DNA of 64,000 bases from Sphingomonas xanthus (GTDB lineage: Bacteria > Pseudomonadota > Alphaproteobacteria > Sphingomonadales > Sphingomonadaceae), in contig NZ_CP041659.1 in the NCBI RefSeq assembly GCF_007998985.1, positions 1,610,001 to 1,674,000 on the forward strand, given 5' to 3'. This document shows, piece after piece, positions 7,755 to 14,502 of the stretch. Positions within the stretch are counted from its first letter, which is position 1. Every line of letters begins with the position of its first letter. Below the pieces are notes generated by a model, which saw only the letters and a program-made list of their open reading frames with translations, had not been told where the DNA came from and made no database searches. The position numbers and the translations under genes were made by a program.

Positions 7755-8348
7755 ATGGCTCGCGACGAAGCGTCTTCATCCATTCCGCAGGCAGTGCGCG
7801 ACGCCTTGCCCGCACCGGCGGACATCATGCTTACGGGGGAAGTTGGCGACCCGATGGTCAAATCCTTTCTCGATCAACTCGAGAAGGTTCGCGGAAAGGA
7901 TGGCGACATTGTCGTCTGTTGCACGACCCCGGGCGGCGATGCCGAAATGGCGAGGCGTATCGTCCTGGAGCTCGAACAGCTCAGTTCAAGTGCCACGGCC
8001 GAAGTCTATTTCCTGGGAAAGAGCGTCGTCTATTCGGCCGGCGTTTCGATCATGTCGGCCTTTCCATGCTCGCACCGTTTCCTGACCAGGGACACGATGC
8101 TCCTGATCCACGGAAGGCAGATGACAGACACGATCGAGATCGATGGACCGATCCGTGCTGCGAAGAAGAGAGTCGAGGCGCTCCTCCACCAGATCGAGGT
8201 CGGCATGGAGCTGGAAGTGAGCGGGTTCGAAAGGCTGGTCAGGGGAAGCAGGCTTAGCGTCGATGAACTGCTCGAGAAGGGCGGTAACAACTGGTATTTG
8301 AACGCGCAGGAGGCGGTCGAACGAAAACTGGTCGCCGGGATATTGTAG
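7755..8348 (+). CDS. ClpP/crotonase-fold serine protease-like protein
   Basis: A 197-residue protein with the ClpP fold signature: TPGGDAEMA, then SVVYSAGVSIMSAF with the presumed nucleophile Ser, and MLLIHGRQ with the catalytic His. In E. coli ClpP the third triad member (Asp171) lies in RDRFLSAPEAV; the aligned stretch here is NNWYLNAQEAV, so the Asp position appears to be Asn. This and the short N-terminus suggest a divergent ClpP paralogue rather than the housekeeping one. The start at 7755 follows GGGAAGGA. It lies 9 bases before pncC, probably in one operon. No ClpX/ClpA is nearby, so whether it is proteolytic is open. Confidence 0.75.
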   Translation: MARDEASSSIPQAVRDALPAPADIMLTGEVGDPMVKSFLDQLEKVRGKDGDIVVCCTTPGGDAEMARRIVLELEQLSSSATAEVYFLGKSVVYSAGVSIMSAFPCSHRFLTRDTMLLIHGRQMTDTIEIDGPIRAAKKRVEALLHQIEVGMELEVSGFERLVRGSRLSVDELLEKGGNNWYLNAQEAVERKLVAGIL

Positions 8349-8357
8349 GAACCGGCG

Positions 8358-8912
8358 ATGGCCGAAGCCGCAACGCTCCATCCAGCAATCCCCGGAAGCA
8401 CCAGCGACCTTGCGGTCCAGCTCTTGCACCGCGCCGATGCCGCCGGCCTGAAACTGGCGGCGGCGGAGAGCTGCACCGGCGGGCTGCTGGCCTCGCTGCT
8501 GACTGACGTCGAAGGCTTTGGCCACTGTTTCGACCGGGGTTTCGTCTGCTATTCGGAGGATTCCAAGTGCGAGCAGTTGGGCGTCAGCCCCCGGCTGATC
8601 GCGGAACATGACGCGGTAAGCAAATCTGTCGCGATCGCCATGGCCGAAGGCGCGCTCCAAAGGTCCGGCGCCGACATCGCGGTTGCCGTCACCGGCTTTG
8701 CCGGGCGCGGCGGCGAAGGCGATGAACCGGGACTGGTGCATTTCGCTTGCGCCCGCCGTTCGGGGGCGACCTGGCATCTTGAAGAACATTTTGGCGACAT
8801 CGGGCGCGGCGAGGTGCGCCTCAAGACCATTGACCGCGCGCTCAAGCTCATGCTGGACGTGGTAGGTCAGCCCGGTGGGAGCGCCCGTCTCGCCGGTAAG
8901 TTACTGCGCTAA
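8358..8912 (+). CDS. pncC: CinA-family nicotinamide-nucleotide amidohydrolase
   Basis: A 184-residue protein equal to the stand-alone C-terminal domain of CinA (PncC), which deamidates nicotinamide mononucleotide to nicotinate mononucleotide in pyridine-nucleotide recycling. The hallmark AAAESCTGGLLAS is at about residues 33-45, and AVTGFAGRGGEGDEPGLV matches the second conserved block. A roughly 12-residue N-terminal extension precedes the domain. Its terminal codons overlap the left arm of a perfect inverted repeat at 8909-8922. It probably shares a transcript with the ClpP-like gene. Confidence 0.85.
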   Translation: MAEAATLHPAIPGSTSDLAVQLLHRADAAGLKLAAAESCTGGLLASLLTDVEGFGHCFDRGFVCYSEDSKCEQLGVSPRLIAEHDAVSKSVAIAMAEGALQRSGADIAVAVTGFAGRGGEGDEPGLVHFACARRSGATWHLEEHFGDIGRGEVRLKTIDRALKLMLDVVGQPGGSARLAGKLLR

Positions 8913-8922
8913 CTTATGTTAG
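8909..8922. promoter_or_regulatory. Perfect dyad, candidate Crp/Fnr operator
   Basis: CTAAC-TTAT-GTTAG is a perfect 5-4-5 inverted repeat, extended by CG on each side (8907-8924). The geometry is that of FNR-like sites (TTGAT-N4-ATCAA). It overlaps the stop codon of pncC and lies about 130 bases upstream of the first Crp/Fnr gene. Confidence 0.55.
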
Positions 8923-8963
8923 CGACGGGCGCATAACCTTTGAATGGCCGGAACGAACCTCGT

Positions 8964-9008
8964 ATGTCCCGATGGATCGCTGGCATGCACGCGCCCCGCA
9001 GCGAATGA
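8964..9008 (+). other. Possible 14-codon leader frame
   Basis: ATG at 8964 opens MSRWIAGMHAPRSE and closes with TGA at 9006-9008, 12 bases before a terminator hairpin. The arrangement recalls attenuator leaders, but there is no run of one amino acid and no strong ribosome site, so expression is unproven. Confidence 0.25.
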
Positions 9009-9020
9009 GAGTGTTTTTAG

Positions 9021-9049
9021 GCTCCCGGCAATTCCTCGGGAGCTTTTTT
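9021..9049 (+). terminator. Terminator hairpin abutting the first Crp/Fnr start codon
   Basis: GCTCCCG (9021-9027) pairs with CGGGAGC (9037-9043) and is followed directly by TTTTTT. The ATG of the regulator begins at 9051. The only ribosome-site-like bases, GGGAG at 9038-9042, lie in the 3' arm, so folding would both stop transcription and hide the site. Confidence 0.75.
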
Positions 9050-9050
9050 C

Positions 9051-9803
9051 ATGACTCAATCGCCCGAACATCCGCTCGCTCCGCTGATCCAGAAGCTCGA
9101 ATATTCCGGACCGCTTTCGAGCGACGACCGCAATGCCATTCTGGCGCTGCCTTACACGCTGAAGTCGTTCGAGCCGCATTCCTACATCGTGCGGCATGGG
9201 GACAGGCCGGCCTACTCCTGCCTTCTTCGAAGCGGCTTCGCATTTCGTCACAAGGTGGTCGCCGACGGCGGCAGGCAGATTTGTTCAATCCATATGAAGG
9301 GCGACATCGTCGACCTGCAGAATTGCTTGTTGGGCTACGCCGATCACAATGTTCAGGTGCTGACCCACGCCGAAGTTGCCTTAATCCCGTGCAAGGCCGT
9401 CCGGGAAATCACGGTTGAACGCCCCGCCGTCGGACTCGCCATGTGGTCCGATACGCTGGTCGACGGCTCGATCTTTCGGGAATGGGTCACCAATGTCGGA
9501 AGACGCCAGGCCCGCCGCCGCCTGGCGCACCTGCTTTGCGAATTCTCCCTGCGCCTTGAAGCAGCCGGGCTGGGAGCCCGCGACCATTATGTCTTGCCGA
9601 TGACGCAGGAACAATTGGCGGACTGCACGGGCCTGACGCCCGTGCACGTCAATCGCACCCTTCGGCAAATGGATCTCGACGGCCTTCTTGAACGGACCAA
9701 TCGCGCCGTGACTGTCAATGACTGGAAAAGGCTCGCCGAAGTCGGAGATTTCCGGACTGACTATCTTCACCTTCGGGAAGACCAGCTTCAAATAGCCCAA
9801 TAG
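9051..9803 (+). CDS. Crp/Fnr family transcriptional regulator, copy 1
   Basis: A 250-residue cyclic-nucleotide-binding-type regulator: an N-terminal beta-roll sensor, a long dimerisation helix (RRQARRRLAHLLCEF) and a C-terminal winged helix. The recognition helix is in TPVHVNRTLRQMDLDG. The sensor lacks the FNR four-cysteine cluster, so the ligand is unknown. It shares the recognition-helix pattern xxVHxNRT with the second regulator 350 bases downstream. The ATG at 9051 sits right behind a terminator hairpin. These proteins occur as expanded families in sphingomonads; the regulon here is unknown. Confidence 0.85.
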   Translation: MTQSPEHPLAPLIQKLEYSGPLSSDDRNAILALPYTLKSFEPHSYIVRHGDRPAYSCLLRSGFAFRHKVVADGGRQICSIHMKGDIVDLQNCLLGYADHNVQVLTHAEVALIPCKAVREITVERPAVGLAMWSDTLVDGSIFREWVTNVGRRQARRRLAHLLCEFSLRLEAAGLGARDHYVLPMTQEQLADCTGLTPVHVNRTLRQMDLDGLLERTNRAVTVNDWKRLAEVGDFRTDYLHLREDQLQIAQ

Positions 9804-10026
9804 TCGACTGTCCGGTCTTGGGCCGGCGGAGGGTCGCATCGTCGTCACGACCAATAAAGCCGCCGCGGGCAGCCTTAAGTGAGTGAAGGCACAAACACTT
9901 CATCATGTCGGCGCGTCGCAGGTGAAGGTCGATGAAGCAATGGTTGCGACAGATGACGATATGCGACTGGCCACCTGCCGCAAAAGAGCAAATGATGCTC
10001 CGCTCGATGCGGTCCGGTGCATCGTT

Positions 10027-10040
10027 CTAACATATATTAA
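10027..10040. promoter_or_regulatory. Candidate Crp/Fnr-type dyad upstream of copy 2
   Basis: CTAAC-ATAT-ATTAA keeps the left arm of CTAAC-N4-GTTAG exactly and the central TTA of the right arm. It is preceded by GTT, as is the copy at 6758. Confidence 0.4.
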
Positions 10041-10055
10041 GACGGCCTGATCATC

Positions 10056-10069
10056 CTATCCTATGTTAG
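10056..10069. promoter_or_regulatory. Candidate Crp/Fnr-type dyad, strong copy
   Basis: CTATC-CTAT-GTTAG matches nine of ten arm bases of CTAAC-N4-GTTAG. It lies 29 bases centre to centre from the weaker copy and about 90 bases before the second regulator, where autoregulation would be expected. Confidence 0.5.
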
Positions 10070-10130
10070 CCCATTTCGGGTTTACGAACCGGCCACCAAA
10101 CTGTTCAGCGACTGCCTGCGGGGCTGAATT

Positions 10131-10155
10131 CCGGCCCTTGTTTGAGCGGGGCCGG
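10131..10155 (+). repeat. Stem-loop abutting the second Crp/Fnr start codon
   Basis: CCGGCCC (10131-10137) pairs with GGGCCGG (10149-10155) around 11 bases, and the likely TTG start is at 10158. The purine stretch GAGCGGGG that would serve as ribosome site lies partly in the 3' arm. A strong T-run is missing. Confidence 0.55.
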
Positions 10156-10157
10156 AT

Positions 10158-10910
10158 TTGATTGCCAATACGCGTGATGCGGCGTTTGACTGCGCCCTGG
10201 ACAAGTTTCTGCATCGCCTGTTGCTCCGTTCGCCCCTGTCCTCGGCCGAACGGAAGGCGGTCCTGTCGTTGCCCGGCAAGGAGTTGCGGACTTCCGCGCA
10301 CCGGGACATCGTCCGGCCGGGCCATTGCTCGAAATTCTCGAGCCTCGTCGTGGACGGGCTGGCTGGACGTTTCGATCAGCTTGCCAACGGCCATCGCCAA
10401 ATTACCGCGCTCCATATCGTGGGCGATTTTTGCGACCTCCATTCGGTCGCCGTACCGCAGACGGGATGGGGCATTGAATCGCTGACCGAGACCGTCGTCA
10501 GGCTGGTGCCGCACGAGGCCTTGCTTGCGCTGTCCGATTCCTCAATGGCGATCGCGATGGCATTCTGGCGCGACACCGTCGTTGATGCGTCGGTCCTGGC
10601 CAAGTGGAACAGCGCGCTTGGCCGGCGAAGTGCCAAGTCGCGCCTTGCCCATTTGCTCTGCGAAATGAGCCTCCGCTTCCAGCAGGCTGGCCTTGGTACA
10701 GATAGCGACTTTCATTTCCCGATCACCCAGGCCCAGCTTGCGGATGTGCTGGGGATCACCGCGGTCCATCTGAACCGGACGATGCAGGCGCTTCGCCAGG
10801 ACGGGCTGCTGACAACGAAGGGCCCGCACTATCATTTGCCGGACCGGGCCCGGCTATGCCGGATTGCCGAATTCGACGACCGCTATCTGCTTTTGACGCG
10901 CGGACCGTAG
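10158..10910 (+). CDS. Crp/Fnr family transcriptional regulator, copy 2
   Basis: A 250-residue regulator of the same type as copy 1, with matching length, a dimerisation helix (RRSAKSRLAHLLCEMSLRF) and recognition helix ITAVHLNRTMQALRQDG. The first codon appears to be TTG at 10158; no ATG or GTG lies in frame before the conserved sensor. The N-terminus may therefore be a few residues different. No iron-sulfur cysteine set is seen. The two copies are probably paralogues that bind the same kind of site, given the near-identical recognition helices. Confidence 0.82.
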   Translation: MIANTRDAAFDCALDKFLHRLLLRSPLSSAERKAVLSLPGKELRTSAHRDIVRPGHCSKFSSLVVDGLAGRFDQLANGHRQITALHIVGDFCDLHSVAVPQTGWGIESLTETVVRLVPHEALLALSDSSMAIAMAFWRDTVVDASVLAKWNSALGRRSAKSRLAHLLCEMSLRFQQAGLGTDSDFHFPITQAQLADVLGITAVHLNRTMQALRQDGLLTTKGPHYHLPDRARLCRIAEFDDRYLLLTRGP

Positions 10911-10935
10911 TCCGGGGGACATAGCCGCCGCCTGT

Positions 10936-12801
10936 TCAGGCCGCCTGCTGTTCCAGTTCTTCGCTCATCTCCAGCCAGCGTGCTTCCGCCGCCTCCAGAT
11001 CCGCCGCCAATTTGGCGCGCCGGCGGCTGAGTTCGCTGATCGGCAGCTTGGCGAGTTCGGGTTCCGCGCTTGCTGGGTCGGCCATCGCGCGGTCGAGCGC
11101 CGAACATTGCGCCGCTAGGCGCGCGCTTGCCGCCTCCGCTTCCGCAACCAGCTTTTTCAGCGAACGGGCATCTGCCGACGCCTTCACTCCGCCCTTGCGA
11201 TCGGCTTTTGCCGTTTTCCCCTTTTTCTCCGCCTTGGGCCGGTTACGGCCGAGGACGAAGTCGATGTAATCGTCGATGCTGCCGGCATAATCGACCGCCC
11301 CTCCATCCTCGACCAGCACCAGCCGATCGGCCGTCAGTTCGACCATGTGGCGATCGTGGCTGATCAGGATGACCGCGCCGTCGAAGCCGTTCAGCGCCTG
11401 GACCAGGGCTTCACGGGCGTCGACGTCAAGGTGGTTGGTCGGTTCATCGAGGATCAGCAGATGCGGAGCGTCGCGGGTGATGAGGGCGAGCGCAAGCCGT
11501 GCGCGCTCGCCGCCGGAAAGCTTGCTGACCTTCGTCGTCGCCTTTTCGCCCGAAAAACCGAACCGGCCCAATTGGGCGCGGACCGCGCCGGGATTCTTCC
11601 CCTCCATCACCCGGGTCATATGCTGGAGCGGGGTGTCGTCCCCATGCAATTCCTCGACCTGATATTGGGTGAAATAGCCGACCTGCATCTTGCCCGAAGA
11701 GTTGACCGCACCGTCCATCGGCTTGAGCTGCGCCGCCAGCAACCGGGCAAGGGTGGTCTTCCCGTTGCCATTGCGTCCAAGCAGCGCAATGCGGTCGTCC
11801 GGATCGATGCGCAGGTTGAGCCGCTGAAGGACCGGCCGGTCCGAATAGCCCACCGACGCCATGTCGAGCGTAATGAGCGGAGGTTTCAGTTCGGTCGGAC
11901 TGGGAAAATCGAAGCTGAGGCTCGGGTCGTCCACCAGCGCGGCGATAGGCTGCATCTTCGCCAGCATCTTGGCACGCGACTGCGCCTGCTTGGCCGTCGA
12001 TGCGCGGGCGCTGTTGCGCGCGATATAATCCTGAAGGCGCGCCCGTTGCGCCTCCTGCGAGGCCTGCGCCGCGGCAAGCTGCGCGGCAAGCTCGGCGCGC
12101 CGCTTCTCAAAACTGTCGTAATTGCCGGAATAGACGGCGATCTTGCCACGTTCGAGGTGGAGGATGGTGTCCACGACATTGTTCAGCAAGTCGCGCTCGT
12201 GGCTGATTACGATCAGCGTCCCGGCATAGGTTTTGAGGAAATTTTCAAGCCATAGGGTAGCTTCGAGGTCGAGGTGGTTCGACGGTTCGTCGAGCAGCAG
12301 CACGTCGGGCGAGGAAAATAGCAGCGCGGCGAGGGCAACGCGCATCTTCCAGCCGCCTGAATAGCTGTCGAGCGGCAGGTTCTGCATCTGCTCGTCGAAG
12401 CCGAGGCCGAGGAGGATTCGTCCCGCCCGCGCCGGCGCGCTGTAGGCATCGATTGCGAGCAGTCGATCATGGATGTCCCCGAGACGGTGCGCATCGGTGC
12501 AATGCTCGGCCTCGTCCATCAACTGGGCGCGCTCGACATCGGCCGCAAGCACGCTCTCGAACGGGGTAGCGGTGCCGCTCGGCGCTTCCTGCGCGATATA
12601 GCCCAGCTTGGTGCGCCGCGACATTTCCACTTCGCCTTCATCGGCCTCGAGCTGGCCGATGATCACCTTCATCAGCGTCGACTTGCCAGCGCCGTTCCGG
12701 CCAATCAGCCCGACCTTGCTGCCGGGAGTGATCGCCGCGGTCGCGCGGTCGAGGATGGTGCGCCCGCCAAGGCGCACGGTGATACCGTTGATATTGAGCA
12801 T
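10936..12801 (-). CDS. ABC-F family ATPase (YheS/Uup-like)
   Basis: A 621-residue soluble protein with two ATP-binding cassettes and no membrane part, the mark of ABC-F translation factors acting at the ribosome. Walker A motifs are GRNGAGKS and GRNGNGKT. The signatures are YSGGWKMR in the first cassette, as in YheS, and LSGGERAR in the second. The linker between them is Ala/Arg-rich, and the C-terminus is a charged coiled coil. ATG at 12801 starts the first cassette (MLNINGITVRLGGR); ten upstream codons were left out. It is convergent with the second Crp/Fnr gene. Confidence 0.9.
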   Translation of the reverse strand: MLNINGITVRLGGRTILDRATAAITPGSKVGLIGRNGAGKSTLMKVIIGQLEADEGEVEMSRRTKLGYIAQEAPSGTATPFESVLAADVERAQLMDEAEHCTDAHRLGDIHDRLLAIDAYSAPARAGRILLGLGFDEQMQNLPLDSYSGGWKMRVALAALLFSSPDVLLLDEPSNHLDLEATLWLENFLKTYAGTLIVISHERDLLNNVVDTILHLERGKIAVYSGNYDSFEKRRAELAAQLAAAQASQEAQRARLQDYIARNSARASTAKQAQSRAKMLAKMQPIAALVDDPSLSFDFPSPTELKPPLITLDMASVGYSDRPVLQRLNLRIDPDDRIALLGRNGNGKTTLARLLAAQLKPMDGAVNSSGKMQVGYFTQYQVEELHGDDTPLQHMTRVMEGKNPGAVRAQLGRFGFSGEKATTKVSKLSGGERARLALALITRDAPHLLILDEPTNHLDVDAREALVQALNGFDGAVILISHDRHMVELTADRLVLVEDGGAVDYAGSIDDYIDFVLGRNRPKAEKKGKTAKADRKGGVKASADARSLKKLVAEAEAASARLAAQCSALDRAMADPASAEPELAKLPISELSRRRAKLAADLEAAEARWLEMSEELEQQAA

Positions 12802-12903
12802 GGCGGCGCCTCTAGCCTGCAATCGTGGCAAACCGAAGACGTTTCGGGACGGAAAGAAAGGTCTTCAACGGCCTTCAGTGCATTTCCAGCCGTATCAAGG
12901 GGC

Positions 12904-13691
12904 TTGGCAGCGGCACTGGCGCAGGCCAATGCTGCCGGGGTGTCGCTTGCAGAATTCCTGGACAGCCTCGGTGATTTGGCCCGCGCCAGTCTGTCGACGA
13001 TCGCCGATCTTGCCTGTGCCGACAAGGGAATGGCGGGCTACGATCCCGTCACCGCGCTCGATACCGCGATCGAGACGACCATCCGCCGGGCGATCTCAAG
13101 CCGTTTTCCCGATCACCGGATTTGGGGCGAGGAACAGGGCTGGAGCGGCCCTGCCGCCGGGGCCGAATGGAGCATCGACCCGGTCGATGGGACGCGCGCG
13201 CTGGTTTGCGGCCTGCCGAGCTGGAGCGTGCTGGTCGGCCTGATCGAGGACGGCCGGCACGTTGCGGGATTGATCGACCTTCCGGTCCTTGGCGAACGGC
13301 TTATCGCAGTGGACGGACAGACCCTTGTGAATGGCCAGCTGGCCCGGGCAAGCGGCTGCCGGCGGCTCGCCGAGGCTCGGCTGGCGACCACCGACCCCTT
13401 CCTGTTTGCCGGTGATGAGCGAGCGGGGTTTGAGCGCGTTCTGCGCGCGTCGCGGATGTGCCGCTACGGCCTCGACGCGCTGGCCTATGCGCGGGTATCG
13501 ACCGGGGACATCGACCTGGTGGTCGAAAACGGGCTGCAACGTCACGATTACGATGCCCTCATTCCCGCGTACGCGGGGCCGGCGGCCATATCGGCGATTG
13601 GCGCGGCGGGGATGATTTCGCGCCCGGCCAGATCGTCGCCGCTTCCTCCCAAGAGATTTACGAAGAGGCGGTCGCGTTGCTTTCGGCGTGA
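12904..13691 (+). pseudogene. hisN: Histidinol-phosphatase-like inositol monophosphatase, frameshifted
   Basis: A HisN-type inositol monophosphatase-family gene, which would remove phosphate from histidinol phosphate. Motifs GEEQGW, WSIDPVDGTRAL and HDYDALIP supply the metal ligands. At about 13567-13570 the frame breaks: after ALIP the expected C-terminus continues in another frame as VRGAGGHIGDWRGGDD and ends AVALLSA at 13691. One lost base would explain it. Without the shift the protein reads on into an Arg-rich tail to 13743. The start is uncertain: TTG 12904 or GTG 12940, neither with a good ribosome site. A sequencing error cannot be excluded. Confidence 0.7.
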
Positions 13692-13885
13692 CGGCGGCGA
13701 AGTTCGTCGATCACATCGGCGAGGCTGCTCGACCCAGCCTTGAGCAGAAGCAGCAGGTGTTAAAGGAGGTCGGTCAGGGTCGAGACGCCGCCGGTATAGC
13801 GGGCGGCGCCATCGGTCGGCAGGACATCCGACAGTCTCCCGGAGCGCTGCACCGCCATGTGCAGGCGATTGCGGTCGGGACTCAT
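13658..13885 (-). pseudogene. hisG-hisIE remnant (candidate scar of a deleted his operon)
   Basis: ATG at 13885 overlaps the stop of the YerC gene (ATGA). The first 20 codons read MSPDRNRLHMAVQRSGRLSD, matching the start of long-form ATP phosphoribosyltransferase (E. coli HisG has RLRIAMQKSGRLSD). About 18 codons later the frame reads TDLL, then TAA at 13760-13762, then HLLLLLKAGSSSLADVIDEL and RRRHA. The latter matches the end of phosphoribosyl-ATP pyrophosphatase (E. coli HisIE has LMYHLLVLLQDQGL and VIENLRKRH), with TAA in the place of the tyrosine codon. HisG is the first and HisIE the last gene of many his operons. Both matches are from memory. Confidence 0.6.
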
Positions 13886-14259
13886 TGCGGCGCGCCAATG
13901 CGGTCTAGCAGCAGGCGGTAGCCGCCATGCTCCTCTTGTCGCAGGAAGCGGGCGACGCGGACGATGGTCGTGGTGCTGACCCCGGTTGCCTCGTGGATCT
14001 CGCGATAGGTCATTTTCCCTTCGTCGAGCAGGCGCGCCACGTGCCAGCGTTCCGCGAGCGCGTGGATTTCAGCCGGGGTGCACAGGTCGGCGAGCAGGGC
14101 GCGGGCCTCGCCCGAATCCTTGAGGCTGGCGAGGGCCTCGGCGAGATCGTCGGCCAGCCTGCGCCGGGCCCGGGTGAGTGTGAGATCAGTTATCTTGTTA
14201 CATCGTGTTAAAACACTAGAACGAGGCCCATAGGCCCTCGCTAAATGATCCGCAAGCAC
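13882..14259 (-). CDS. YerC/YecD family TrpR-like regulator (HisR type)
   Basis: A 125-residue helix-turn-helix protein of the TrpR superfamily, YerC/YecD branch. The core DLCTPAEIHALAERWHVARL and MTYREIHEATGVSTTTIVRVARFL are intact. Family members in other bacteria are known or predicted to control histidine genes (HisR). Homologues usually start just before ITDLTLTRARRRLADDL. Here no ATG or GTG lies there in frame, only a GTG at 14259 that adds about 22 residues. An ATG one frame away at the expected place is followed by TAA. The gene is followed by the his remnant and diverges from the trp leader. Confidence 0.75.
   Translation of the reverse strand: MLADHLARAYGPRSSVLTRCNKITDLTLTRARRRLADDLAEALASLKDSGEARALLADLCTPAEIHALAERWHVARLLDEGKMTYREIHEATGVSTTTIVRVARFLRQEEHGGYRLLLDRIGAPQ
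14205..14216. promoter_or_regulatory. Inverted repeat near the yerC start
   Basis: GTGTT-AA-AACAC is a perfect 5-2-5 dyad in an AT-rich island between yerC and the trp leader. TrpR-family proteins bind short palindromes, so this is a candidate autoregulatory site. It would lie inside the coding region if the GTG start is right, which is another reason to doubt that start. Confidence 0.4.
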
Positions 14260-14306
14260 GAAAGTTGATGATTGACAGGAGGCGTCGGGAGCTGTTCCTT
14301 ACGTGC

Positions 14307-14405
14307 ATGCGTGAAATGCACCGCCTTGGCCCCATCGATCCGGCCGCGATTCCGTCGCTCGGCTGGTGGTGGCGTTCGCCCGAACGATGGCGCGCGCGCG
14401 GCTGA
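14307..14405 (+). CDS. trpL: trp operon leader peptide
   Basis: A 32-codon frame, MREMHRLGPIDPAAIPSLGW then WWRSPERWRARG, with three consecutive TGG codons at 14364-14372 and a fourth four codons on. Stalling at scarce charged tRNA-Trp is the basis of trp attenuation, as in the rhizobial leader with WWW. A small stem CGTTCG/CGAACG (14373-14386) follows the Trp codons, and a terminator lies at 14436-14460. The start may be ATG 14307 or 14316. A TTGACA at 14272-14277 could be a -35 box, but no good -10 is seen. Confidence 0.75.
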   Translation: MREMHRLGPIDPAAIPSLGWWWRSPERWRARG

Positions 14406-14435
14406 TACCTGACTGACAGGACATCTGACCCAAGA

Positions 14436-14460
14436 GCCCGCCTTTCGAGCGGGTTTTTTA
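14436..14460 (+). terminator. trp attenuator terminator
   Basis: CCCGC (14437-14441) pairs with GCGGG (14449-14453) around seven bases, extended by one G-U pair, and is followed by six T. It lies 31 bases after the leader stop and about 40 bases before trpD, the arrangement of a transcription attenuator. Confidence 0.8.
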
Positions 14461-14502
14461 TTGTCGCGCTTCGACGGCGCCAATTTTCCAAGGAATTCTG
14501 AC

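Larger units (their letters stand above)
9804..10157. other. Intergenic region with two candidate operators
   Basis: No convincing gene is seen in these 354 bases. The right half holds two candidate dyads at 10027-10040 and 10056-10069 and a stem-loop at 10131-10155 before the second regulator. The left 220 bases show no recognised feature. Confidence 0.6.

Noticed and set aside
7405..7815. Very hydrophobic minus-strand frame opposite the repeat peptide
   Set aside because: Its Ala/Leu/Phe run is the antisense of the Gln/Glu/Arg codons of the repeat gene; it has no ribosome site and crosses a terminator of the plus strand.
12469..12903. Upstream extension of the hisN frame
   Set aside because: It runs antisense through the ABC-F gene and has no conserved residues.
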